The notes beneath the pieces were generated by a model. It had not been told where the DNA came from. It saw only the letters and a list, made by a program, of their open reading frames with translations, and made no database searches. From Fimenecus sp045632525 (GTDB taxonomy: Bacteria; Bacillota; Clostridia; Oscillospirales; Acutalibacteraceae): 47,413 bases of DNA. Location of the stretch: NCBI GenBank assembly GCA_045632525.1, contig JAZQWV010000065.1:1-47413 (forward strand), written 5' to 3'. Of this stretch, positions 10,101 through 17,501 are shown one piece after another (positions within the stretch are counted from its first letter, which is position 1; each line of letters opens with the position of its first letter). Position numbers and translations under genes: made by a program.

Positions 10101-13100
10101 ATGGCAGATGTCTGTAGACATAAAAGAAGACGATAGAAATAGATGTTTGATAGGCGTTGATAAGACAAATACTCTTCCGAGTGTTATTTTTGAGTCTGTA
10201 GAAAATAGTAAAAAAACTTTTCCGTGTTCTGATGAAAACGATGCAAGAATAAATAAACTTTTAGGCAAAGTATCTTATTCACATATAAGTGATTTTGATA
10301 ATCATTTTCAGTTTGATATTGATTTTGATGACTATTGCAGTGATGATAAAACAAGTAAAGACATAGAGAGTTGGATATTAGATAAAGTTCATAAGCATAT
10401 TGATGCTAATGCGTTTAATATTATCGTTACACCTTTAAGTAAAGAGAATTCTGCATTTTTAAAACAGGTTGTTAATTGTGCATTTGAAAATAATGTTAGA
10501 CTTTTTAATGTTAATATTAATACTGCATATAGGGAAGAAATACGTTCGAAATTTAATTATATTACGGAAGAGTATTATAAAATGAAGAGAATTATGAGAA
10601 ATCCCGTAATAAATGTTTACTATGTTGATACATGTTTAGTATCAGGGATAACGCTTCAAAGAGGTCGACAGTTAATAAATATGTTGTTGAATTCAGAAGA
10701 TTTAAATTCTGAAAACATCAATATATATAAGGGCATTATATTGTTAGCTAACAGGAGTTCATATGAAACTGTCAACAATTTGTTAACAGATTCTGCTATG
10801 GACAACTGTTATTATTATCTGAGATTAAATGTTCCTTCATATAATACAAGAAACGGTATTTGTCCTAGCTGCAGTTTATCCTCTCAGTATAAATTAATGA
10901 GAAAAAGGGCAAGTACACATGAAATTGCTGATGAGTATGCTCGATTGCACATGAAATTTTTATGCAGAGATAAATTGTCTTATGATATTTGGTTAGAAAA
11001 CACTATATCTTACAGCACCTCCTATAAACGTCGTTTTTTACAATGGTTGCATTATCATAATGTAGATTTAAGCCAAACGAAAAACTCTTATAAAAACATT
11101 TTAGGTGAAAAAATATTTTTAGAAATTGATGGCAGTTTATTAGGCGCTTTTAACAAAATAACAGATTCGATTTCAATCACTGATGAAAATCCATGCATCT
11201 TTGATAATACTGAAAAGAAGGCATATACTGATTTTATAAAAAATCATATCATTTCCGAAAGGGATTTTTTGAGAACGGTGTGCACCCATAGAGTGTTTAC
11301 TGAGTTAGAATCAGTTATGACTGATGTTGATTCAGAAATTGCTGCTGAAATTAAAACAAGAAAAATAATATTAAACCTGTTAAAAGAAACTTTAAAAGAT
11401 ATTGAAAAAAAACAATATAGCCAAGAAGAAAAAACTTGGTATAAAGGAGAATGGTTAATTTCATACATAAAAATTTTATCAAGAAAGCAAGTTGCACAAT
11501 ATTATCACATAAGAAATGCTATTTATACTATATTATTGGAAGTTGCAGAGGGTGTTATATCTGATAAATGCGAAGTTGAAAAAGACGTTAAATTTTTAGT
11601 GGATTTATGTCGTATATCAAAGAGTAATCGTATAACGACAGATTTAACACCTGAAATAAAACTTAGTATTTTTTTAACCATTATCAGAAGACTATCTGCT
11701 CTTCACTCTTTGTTTGTTATTAATAATATTACTGATATAGAACGCTATTATAATGATTGCAGAGAACAGTATGATGGTACGGGCTATTATGCAGATTTTT
11801 ATAAATCATACAGCAGACTGTCAGAGTATAAAAACAGTATTAAATACATGTCAAAAAGGTCATTTGATTTCAATGTTGCTAAACTTGCTAAATGGTCTGC
11901 TATGGCTGATTACGATGATAGCAAATGCTTTACTCTAGAAAGACAAATAATTGAGCAATACAAAGAAACTAATGAAGAATCGGCAAAAGGTATCAGAAAT
12001 CTAGCTTATCTCGAAAATACACAAGTTATTTTCAGTGGAATACAAAGGCTAACGGAATATTATTTAAACAAAGATAATGACATATCAAGCATTTATAAAT
12101 GTATTGACGATTTACTCAGTTCAATAAAACAATCAGGCACTTACAGTATTATAAACACACATAGTTTATTTTTCCAATTCATGGATTTGTTTTCCCAATA
12201 TAACAAAGGAAAAGTGAAAAGCGTTACAGATATTTATACAAAGATGTGCTTGTATTTTTATACGCTTAAAAATATCTGTGAACGCACTGTTGCGCTTGAC
12301 AGTCCGTATGTGTATGAAGAGCTTTGTAACTATATTCGTGATATAGTTAGATATGATGAATGTGTTATTATCTGTGATGACCATAATCAACGAATTCCCG
12401 TTGCATCTTCCAGTTTGGATTTGCGTTATTATGAGTTTGAACTCAAGAAAAAGATAATTGATAAACTGATTGATAAATTCAATGTTAACGTGAGCAATAA
12501 TACATCTATCATAAATTCAATTGCACAAAAATTCAAAATAACATTTAAAGAAAAAGATAAATCAACATCAAAACAGGAAGAAAGTGAATTCGTAGAATCG
12601 CTTTTAATTAATATTCCTATAACGGAAAAAGACAAACCGAAGCTGAATATCTATTTTGTTTTTTACAGTTATTCTTCAAAGTTTTTTGAAAATCGTTCAA
12701 CTTATTTCAACTCCAACAAATCATTTTCTGACAAAATAGACAAGGAGAAACTGGAGATTAATGACTTGTGGAATGTTAGAAATGTGCTGTTTTTGCGTGA
12801 CCGTTTATCTTTTGCTTTTGGTAGAGATATAATCTTTCTAGAAAATCTGACCAAGAGTCGAAAATATGTAAAATCCTTAAATGGTTCATCTTCTAAAGTT
12901 ATGCATATTTCAGACCTGCATGTAAGCAATAATAATTGTGAAGCAATAATAAACTTAATTGAGGCCACGAATTTAAACTTCACACCGGATTTGCTGTTAA
13001 TTACGGGAGATGTTGCCCAAGGTTCATATTCTGCTATGTCTTTTTTGGATAACTATCACAATGCAAGTAAGGTTATCAGAGCTTTAGCAAAAAAACTTTG

Positions 13101-14196
13101 GGGATATACAGTTGCTGACTCCAGAGGTTTACGTAACTTTATAAGAAATGACTGGAAAAAAAGAATTGTAATATCAACGGGTAATCATGATTATGCTTCA
13201 ATGAATGATTTAATAGCAGAGAATAAAAAACGAAAAACTCTTTCAGGAAAACCTGTAAGCGAACCGAGCAATACATTGATTCGTCATTCATATTTTATCA
13301 TTTTCCTTCATGATTTATTGGGAATGGACATTGATGAAATAGTTGAGAGTGATATAAATGAGTTGATTAATTATGATATGCTTAATATATCTGTCTTTAA
13401 TATTAATTCTAATAGTCGTGTAAACCCTTATAGAACAAACAAAGTCAGGATTAATGCTGATGCAGTAAAAAAGATATTCAAATCAACAAAAGAAGAAAAT
13501 TTTTTACTGTGTATGATGCACCATACACCTATGTACAATATCAACTACATAAATGATGTGTATTATTTGAAAGACAATATTGATAGCGAGGAAGTAAAAA
13601 ACAAGTTTGTGAAATTTGGTCTGGATGATAATAATATGCAGAATATTTGGCTAGAATTAATTAATTCTGTACAGAATGAGTTTGAATCCCCAATATATGG
13701 CTTATCAAGAAATGAACAGGAGTCGTTATTGGAATCAATGCTTGTTTGGTTGGATAATAATAGAAACAAGTTTTTTAATGAAAACGGTTTGGACGACTTT
13801 TTGTACTATGTAAAAACAGAACAAGAAGACCGAAGAAGTGATGATAGGTGTAACCACTTGATATCAACACTTAAAGAACAAAAAAATTCGAGCGAATCTG
13901 ACATGAATGCGTATATTCGATTTGCAAAAAATTTCTTTAAAGGTATAAAACAAAAGTATTATATATTAGGTGGACACAATCATCGTCCGATAAAATATGT
14001 TGACGCGTTGGATGGAACTTTTAAAAATTGTTTAGGTATATATGAGGCATCAAAGTTTTATGACAAAAAAAACGGTTTGAGCTACATATTATTTGAATTC
14101 GACAAAAATAAAAATACAACTTCAATTAAAAATTATCCCAAAGACAAATTTGATGAATCATGTAACAGTATGATAATTGAAAAATCTTCAGAATAA
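7198..14196 (+). CDS. Giant GHKL-ATPase / phosphoribosyltransferase-like / metallophosphoesterase protein
   Basis: 2332 residues, no signal peptide or membrane helix, so cytoplasmic. About 315-500 looks like a GHKL (Hsp90/histidine-kinase-like) ATPase: QIIENS at 322 resembles the N-box, and HYGLRTFERI near 434 the later ATP lid. Rossmann-like segments follow near 570 and 805; the latter, with VLPVATTLTT, resembles a degenerate PRPP loop. The clearest phosphoribosyltransferase signature is YYVDTCLVSGITLQRGR at about 1140-1157. A CPSC motif (about 1222) may bind zinc. A helical middle region leads to a calcineurin-like metallophosphoesterase (1895-2300) with all metal motifs: SDLH (1903), GD (1936), GNHD (1994), MHH (2107) and GHNH (2259). 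I know no named protein with this order. The setting, next to TIR, STAND and other conflict-type genes, suggests a defence role; that is inference. Confidence 0.75.
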   Translation: MKLKSFNNTIEDWKNIKKTIESLIKNKSNESIELEVKVSVKDSDPSSDVLLLQHYFPIADVARDSMIKTSLNVVINGNAHDLTTETKWFQVNQYLYVQNLTREGINITINGKAVEVQTRYGRLIPVMCVNNHTKDKFYYKDIVRTFSDFETMKLLVDFSKVIITAEDTRVIKTSKEHRNIIDKCNYIYDKLKLMSEEEVLADKKYLEKLFFLSKNDNVYNIYIKLFLSNIIYIMTTIKGTKDDQISSKNKIALVEQLIEFYNKKCDNLPVFTLYIWSLLVRCSFEEKIIFNTDKDTKEKHLFNSILEKFLIDASSYTDGIYQIIENSCLYSESKCASYSIRLYNTDVDVQGDALIHNANTIKKISDTYENITKYNNSKMYVEITILDNAYNKDSNEPRGMVWHYNADNPNLKSKLTTLKELFNRKPQNQEDVLLHYGLRTFERIVLLNRGCLIVKTANVNGEYIAINKKGNYLRDDYYEYEKNSNGDEKKIIENNYNVTSYKILIPVYTNFESANSYVKTQEKAVFETDSILNPPKQTYIYLEDIITNAFSKSKNTVLEKAYVELKNKVKEDNCIICIGTKEYQYHNIELLAKTLMRYALENKNKTNRIAIFFDNKSYINEFVRIYSVFFDKTGDNFNEFRVINTQLALCSMGTSGPEVNFILSGSNLISARHNASSYSYYNSEASLEFLHLVEHLTRCETTEKSELVIQPVFPFDLHLKNTNFEVSDGSCMEDEPWFYKHINHVLNTELQKNSYGCKIENVNVAIGSKIHIDTFYNAELLFHNYGNVCRFAYMIAQQILYEDVKKERLLLIGYEEYSSLLINEVKSIIELHKGIRVDTLIFSSETDELDVEKQGGLWPKFKKFIKNNNIDNYVSYIVLPVATTLTTIYKIRNIMKRILLTEPEFGVNTALIVVGGTHKINSAQNTQGVEFGYWESVDTIAKQIVINDNSLKNDIDKVTKYYFSPVSKWQMSVDIKEDDRNRCLIGVDKTNTLPSVIFESVENSKKTFPCSDENDARINKLLGKVSYSHISDFDNHFQFDIDFDDYCSDDKTSKDIESWILDKVHKHIDANAFNIIVTPLSKENSAFLKQVVNCAFENNVRLFNVNINTAYREEIRSKFNYITEEYYKMKRIMRNPVINVYYVDTCLVSGITLQRGRQLINMLLNSEDLNSENINIYKGIILLANRSSYETVNNLLTDSAMDNCYYYLRLNVPSYNTRNGICPSCSLSSQYKLMRKRASTHEIADEYARLHMKFLCRDKLSYDIWLENTISYSTSYKRRFLQWLHYHNVDLSQTKNSYKNILGEKIFLEIDGSLLGAFNKITDSISITDENPCIFDNTEKKAYTDFIKNHIISERDFLRTVCTHRVFTELESVMTDVDSEIAAEIKTRKIILNLLKETLKDIEKKQYSQEEKTWYKGEWLISYIKILSRKQVAQYYHIRNAIYTILLEVAEGVISDKCEVEKDVKFLVDLCRISKSNRITTDLTPEIKLSIFLTIIRRLSALHSLFVINNITDIERYYNDCREQYDGTGYYADFYKSYSRLSEYKNSIKYMSKRSFDFNVAKLAKWSAMADYDDSKCFTLERQIIEQYKETNEESAKGIRNLAYLENTQVIFSGIQRLTEYYLNKDNDISSIYKCIDDLLSSIKQSGTYSIINTHSLFFQFMDLFSQYNKGKVKSVTDIYTKMCLYFYTLKNICERTVALDSPYVYEELCNYIRDIVRYDECVIICDDHNQRIPVASSSLDLRYYEFELKKKIIDKLIDKFNVNVSNNTSIINSIAQKFKITFKEKDKSTSKQEESEFVESLLINIPITEKDKPKLNIYFVFYSYSSKFFENRSTYFNSNKSFSDKIDKEKLEINDLWNVRNVLFLRDRLSFAFGRDIIFLENLTKSRKYVKSLNGSSSKVMHISDLHVSNNNCEAIINLIEATNLNFTPDLLLITGDVAQGSYSAMSFLDNYHNASKVIRALAKKLWGYTVADSRGLRNFIRNDWKKRIVISTGNHDYASMNDLIAENKKRKTLSGKPVSEPSNTLIRHSYFIIFLHDLLGMDIDEIVESDINELINYDMLNISVFNINSNSRVNPYRTNKVRINADAVKKIFKSTKEENFLLCMMHHTPMYNINYINDVYYLKDNIDSEEVKNKFVKFGLDDNNMQNIWLELINSVQNEFESPIYGLSRNEQESLLESMLVWLDNNRNKFFNENGLDDFLYYVKTEQEDRRSDDRCNHLISTLKEQKNSSESDMNAYIRFAKNFFKGIKQKYYILGGHNHRPIKYVDALDGTFKNCLGIYEASKFYDKKNGLSYILFEFDKNKNTTSIKNYPKDKFDESCNSMIIEKSSE

Positions 14197-14241
14197 AGTT
14201 TTGCTTCACTTATATTATGTAAGTGAAGCAAAACTTTTTTA
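14195..14241 (+). terminator. Strong intrinsic terminator of the giant gene
   Basis: Perfect 16-bp arms AGTTTTGCTTCACTTA (14197-14212) and TAAGTGAAGCAAAACT (14220-14235) with a 7-base loop and TTTTTT. It begins directly after the stop codon. Confidence 0.9.
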
Positions 14242-14473
14242 TATAAAAATCACTTTAAAACCTTTTAAAAACACCAAAAAGCATGTAATTGTGAGGTGCA
14301 TTTTTATGTGTACCGGGAAGCGAAAACACTCAAAAACTATCTTACACAGAATTTCGATTTTTGGAAATATACCTCTTGTAAAAAAACAATGTATATAAAA
14401 ATATGTTTATGTTAAGGTCTGAAAACTATTGTAAAAGTGTACTGGAAATATATCTTAAAACTAAATATGACTT

Positions 14474-15382
14474 TTATAACGTATTCCGCAAATTATATCT
14501 ATTCAATACTTCCTTTTTTCTCTGTGTCGTGATTTCAGTATAGATTTCTGTAATTGCAACACTACTATGTCCTAATAACTCTTGTACCGAACGCAAATCA
14601 GCACCATTTGATAACAGATTTGTTGCGAATGTGTGGCGTAAGTAATGAGGCGTAGAAGACGGGTTGATTCCTGAATTTTCTTTAATCCGTTTGTATATGT
14701 ATTCAATACCGTGTATTCCAAGCTGATTTCCACTTCGATTTACAAAAAGTTTATCAGTAGAGATATTCATTTCTTTTCTTATATTCAACCAATTATTAAG
14801 GTTATTCCAGGTCTCATCACAAGAAATGTATATCAATCGTTGTTTACGACCTTTACCGTGAATAAGCAAAGTCTTTTCAGACTTGACAATATCATCTAAT
14901 GAAATTGCTGATGCTTCACCAATTCTTATGCCGGTACTGATAAGCACATCTATAAGTGCCAAATTTCTTGTGGTTCTCAATACTTCAGGTTTACTTTTAG
15001 CCGAGTTTCTTTCTACTATCGCAGTTTGAAGAAGTGCGGCTGTTTCTAATTTAGATAGAGTTTTGGGTAATCTTCGCTCTTTGCGAAACTTAAAATGACA
15101 GTTTTGATAATAGTTTTGTTCTATGAGATTTTTGCTGTATAAAAACTCAAAAAACATTTTTAATGTTATCAACTTACGACTAATTGTTGTGTCACATAAA
15201 TGTCTATCCTGTGACAGGTGAGATACATATTTAACTAACACATCGTTATCAATCCCACCACCACAGAATTTAATAAAATCTTTCAAATCAGAACCATATG
15301 CCAAACTGCTATACTCCGATATATTCTTTGTAGATTTCATAACAGAAAGACACTCTTCCACATAAAAATTCAAGTTCTCCAT
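14474..15382 (-). CDS. XerC/D-like tyrosine recombinase, probable DNA invertase of the adjacent sites
   Basis: 302 residues from the ATG at 15382, chosen because AGGTG lies 8 nt before it. The N-terminal half (1-95) is a SAM-like core-binding domain. The catalytic domain keeps the full set: R153 (TGIRIGE), K177 (HGKGRKQR), H246 and R249 (HYLRHTFA), H272 (LLGHSS) and the nucleophile Y281 (EIYTEI). The length is typical of XerC/D and of invertases, and it lacks the arm-binding domain found in the island integrase at 41.6 kb. Its start lies 70 bp from site A1, the first of four inversely paired sites. I infer that it catalyses their inversion, possibly with host factors. A 16-bp inverted repeat overlaps its 5' leader and could be an operator. 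No excisionase is seen nearby. Confidence 0.9.
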   Translation of the reverse strand: MENLNFYVEECLSVMKSTKNISEYSSLAYGSDLKDFIKFCGGGIDNDVLVKYVSHLSQDRHLCDTTISRKLITLKMFFEFLYSKNLIEQNYYQNCHFKFRKERRLPKTLSKLETAALLQTAIVERNSAKSKPEVLRTTRNLALIDVLISTGIRIGEASAISLDDIVKSEKTLLIHGKGRKQRLIYISCDETWNNLNNWLNIRKEMNISTDKLFVNRSGNQLGIHGIEYIYKRIKENSGINPSSTPHYLRHTFATNLLSNGADLRSVQELLGHSSVAITEIYTEITTQRKKEVLNRYNLRNTL

Positions 15383-15391
15383 ATAAAAACA

Positions 15392-15436
15392 CCTCATAAT
15401 TTGATAAGATATGACCTATTTTATCAAATTATGAGG
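15392..15436. repeat. Perfect 16-bp inverted repeat at the recombinase promoter
   Basis: CCTCATAATTTGATAA (15392-15407) and its exact complement TTATCAAATTATGAGG (15421-15436) flank a 13-bp centre. The left arm contains the Shine-Dalgarno region of the recombinase gene. The repeat offers the same TTGATA-like -35 on either strand, so it could carry divergent promoters, an autoregulatory operator, or another recombinase contact site. No second copy was seen. Confidence 0.8.
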
Positions 15437-15451
15437 ATTTTTGTTAGGTTT

Positions 15452-15505
15452 CTTACAATAACTATTGATTATTGTAAGTTAAACCATTAGATTTTGTTTA
15501 GGAGG
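15452..15505 (+). repeat. Site A1: left end of invertible segment A (54-bp inverted repeat)
   Basis: Arms CTTACAATAA (15452-15461) and TTATTGTAAG (15469-15478) surround the 7-bp centre CTATTGA, the architecture of a tyrosine-recombinase core site. The next 27 bp, ending in AGGAGG (15500-15505), are also present in inverted orientation at A2. The repeat therefore includes the leader and ribosome binding site of the first gene in the segment. Confidence 0.9.
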
Positions 15506-15511
15506 ATTATT

Positions 15512-16468
15512 ATGCATATAGGTATTATATATGACCTAAAAGAAGATTATAATTTCAGAAAGATAGAAAGTAAAGATTTTACTCAGTTAGAAGAAGTACT
15601 CTTTCTAGCAAATACGCTAACCGAATTAGGATATAAAATCGAATTAATACATAGCATTGACTATCTCAAGGAAAATATCAAAGAAATAAAGGAAAGATGT
15701 GATTTGGTTTTTAATTTAACAGAGGGGTATGATTCAAGGAATCGAGAAGCTCTTGTACCAGCTTTTCTTGAAATGCATGATATTCCATATGTGGGTAGTG
15801 ATTGTTATGCAAGTAATATTACACTTGATAAACACCTCACAAAACTATTAGCAAACGATTGTGGAATTCCAACCCCAGATTATTCAGTATTTCTTCATAA
15901 TAATAAGGTTTTTTTAAAGGAATTGCCTAAATCAGAATTTGTTGTATTAAAACCTGTTTATGGAGGTTCTAGTGATGGAGTCATGATAATTAAACAAGAA
16001 GACACAAATTTTTTTGAAACAATCAAGAAATTAAGTGAAAAATATAATCAAAACATTTTAATAGAATCATATGCTTCTGGGTACGACATTTCTGTTTCTT
16101 TATATGGGAACATAGATTGTGGATACAGAATAATTGGTGCCATTGAAACATTAGATAAAAATGGTAACAAAATTTTACTTTATGATAGCAAATATAAAGA
16201 TGGTTATAATGTGATTAAAAAGGTTCCCCAATTGACAAGTGAAGTTAAAGAACAAATATACTCTTATTGCAACAAACTCGCTCTTGTAATAGAGTTAAGT
16301 GGTTTTTTTAGATTTGATTTTAAAATTGATTCACAAAAAATTAATTTTCTAGAAATCAACACGATACCATCATTAGTACAAGAAGGTAGTTTTTTAAAGG
16401 CAATTTCATTAAACAATTTAGATGTAAAAGATGTGTTTGGAGGCATTGTTGAAAATGAAAACGTTTAA
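15512..16468 (+). CDS. ATP-grasp ligase of the D-Ala-D-Ala ligase family
   Basis: 318 residues from the ATG at 15512, 6 nt after the AGGAGG that belongs to repeat A1. The order fits the D-alanine-D-alanine ligase fold: N-terminal Rossmann-like part with VFNLTEGYDSRNREAL (substrate side), DKHLTKLLA at the start of the central domain, the glycine-rich ATP loop KPVYGGSSDGV, and the metal-binding FDFKID and NFLEINTIPSL. Such stand-alone enzymes join amino acids through an acyl phosphate and often serve in small-molecule pathways rather than in wall synthesis. The gene overlaps the following radical-SAM gene by 14 bp, so the two act together. I infer that the ligase couples an amino acid made or modified by that partner; the substrate is unknown. 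Confidence 0.85.
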   Translation: MHIGIIYDLKEDYNFRKIESKDFTQLEEVLFLANTLTELGYKIELIHSIDYLKENIKEIKERCDLVFNLTEGYDSRNREALVPAFLEMHDIPYVGSDCYASNITLDKHLTKLLANDCGIPTPDYSVFLHNNKVFLKELPKSEFVVLKPVYGGSSDGVMIIKQEDTNFFETIKKLSEKYNQNILIESYASGYDISVSLYGNIDCGYRIIGAIETLDKNGNKILLYDSKYKDGYNVIKKVPQLTSEVKEQIYSYCNKLALVIELSGFFRFDFKIDSQKINFLEINTIPSLVQEGSFLKAISLNNLDVKDVFGGIVENENV

Positions 16469-17501
16469 TTTAAATGATGTGATTGATTGTTTTCCAAATT
16501 TGATTTCCAAAAACCAACTTGCTGAAATGAAAAAAGTTGATAGTGTTTATCCAGTGAAAATATCAGATTATTATTTGAATTTAGCTTTAAAAAGTGAGGC
16601 TATCTTTAAACAGGCTTTCCCTACAAAAGAAGAATTATTAGATAATCTGTTTTGTGAATATGACCCTCTTAATGAAAATGAAAATCAAAAAGTTCCGGGA
16701 TTAATTCATAAATATACCAATAAAGCCATAATAATAACAACAAATTGTTGTTTTATGAATTGCCGTCATTGCACAAGAAAGCGACTACTGAATAGTTCGC
16801 AATCTTTTGAACCACCACAATATAATAAAATTTTTGAGTATATTAGTCAGCATACAGAAATCAATGACATACTTCTTACAGGTGGAGATGCTTTAACTCT
16901 TTGTGATGAGAAACTTTTTTCTATAATTAATAGTTTGCAACAAATACAACATATCAATACCATACGCATAGGTACAAGAGCACCTGTAACTTTTCCACAA
17001 CGCATAACCGAGTCGCTTTGTAAGCAGTTGGGTTTGTATAAAAACATTTGGATAAATACACACTTTAATCATCCAGATGAAATAACAGAAGAAAGTATAT
17101 ATGCATGTAAGCTCATACAAAGCAAAGGCATTCCAATTTGCAATCAAACGGTTATTTTAAAAGGTATCAATGATAACTATAATACATTGTTTGAACTCTT
17201 TTTAAAATTAGTTAACATAAGAGTCGTTCCTTATTATCTGTATCAGTGTGATAATGTAAAAGGAGTATCGCATTTTATAACATCCCCAAAATTTGGTGCC
17301 GAAGTAATAAAAAAACTACGCAATCATTTACCTGGGATGGCAGTACCGAGATATATTATTGATACTCAAAATAATATGGGAAAAATAATTTCCGAGTTTA
17401 GTAATGTGATTAAAGTTACAGAAAATTCAGCAGAACTAATAAATTCGGAAGGCAAAATATGCAAGATACAATATGATATTAATTTTCCCAAAAACGAGTA
17501 G
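16455..17501 (+). CDS. KamA-like radical SAM enzyme (lysine 2,3-aminomutase family)
   Basis: 348 residues from the ATG at 16455, inside the end of the ligase gene, with GGAGG about 11 nt upstream. The cluster-binding motif is C99-x3-C103-x2-C106 (CFMNCRHC), preceded by ITTNC and followed by TRKR, all typical of the KamA/EpmB family. ILLTGGDAL, IRIGTRAPVTFPQRIT and HFNHPDEIT are also family signatures. In KamA the PLP lysine sits in PGGGGK; here the aligned stretch reads DTQNNMGKI, so the lysine may remain but the glycine loop is lost. The length is close to EpmB (about 340), shorter than KamA (about 415). Likely reaction: 1,2-amino shift on lysine or a lysine-like substrate. The gene ends inside the 3' end of the STAND gene. 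Confidence 0.85.
   Translation: MKTFNLNDVIDCFPNLISKNQLAEMKKVDSVYPVKISDYYLNLALKSEAIFKQAFPTKEELLDNLFCEYDPLNENENQKVPGLIHKYTNKAIIITTNCCFMNCRHCTRKRLLNSSQSFEPPQYNKIFEYISQHTEINDILLTGGDALTLCDEKLFSIINSLQQIQHINTIRIGTRAPVTFPQRITESLCKQLGLYKNIWINTHFNHPDEITEESIYACKLIQSKGIPICNQTVILKGINDNYNTLFELFLKLVNIRVVPYYLYQCDNVKGVSHFITSPKFGAEVIKKLRNHLPGMAVPRYIIDTQNNMGKIISEFSNVIKVTENSAELINSEGKICKIQYDINFPKNE

Noticed and set aside
7198..14196. CBASS, Avs or other named defence system for the giant protein
   Set aside because: The order GHKL - PRT-like - phosphoesterase does not match the composition of any named system I can recall, so no name is assigned.
14177..14398. 73-codon frame after the giant gene
   Set aside because: It runs through the terminator hairpin and has no ribosome binding site.
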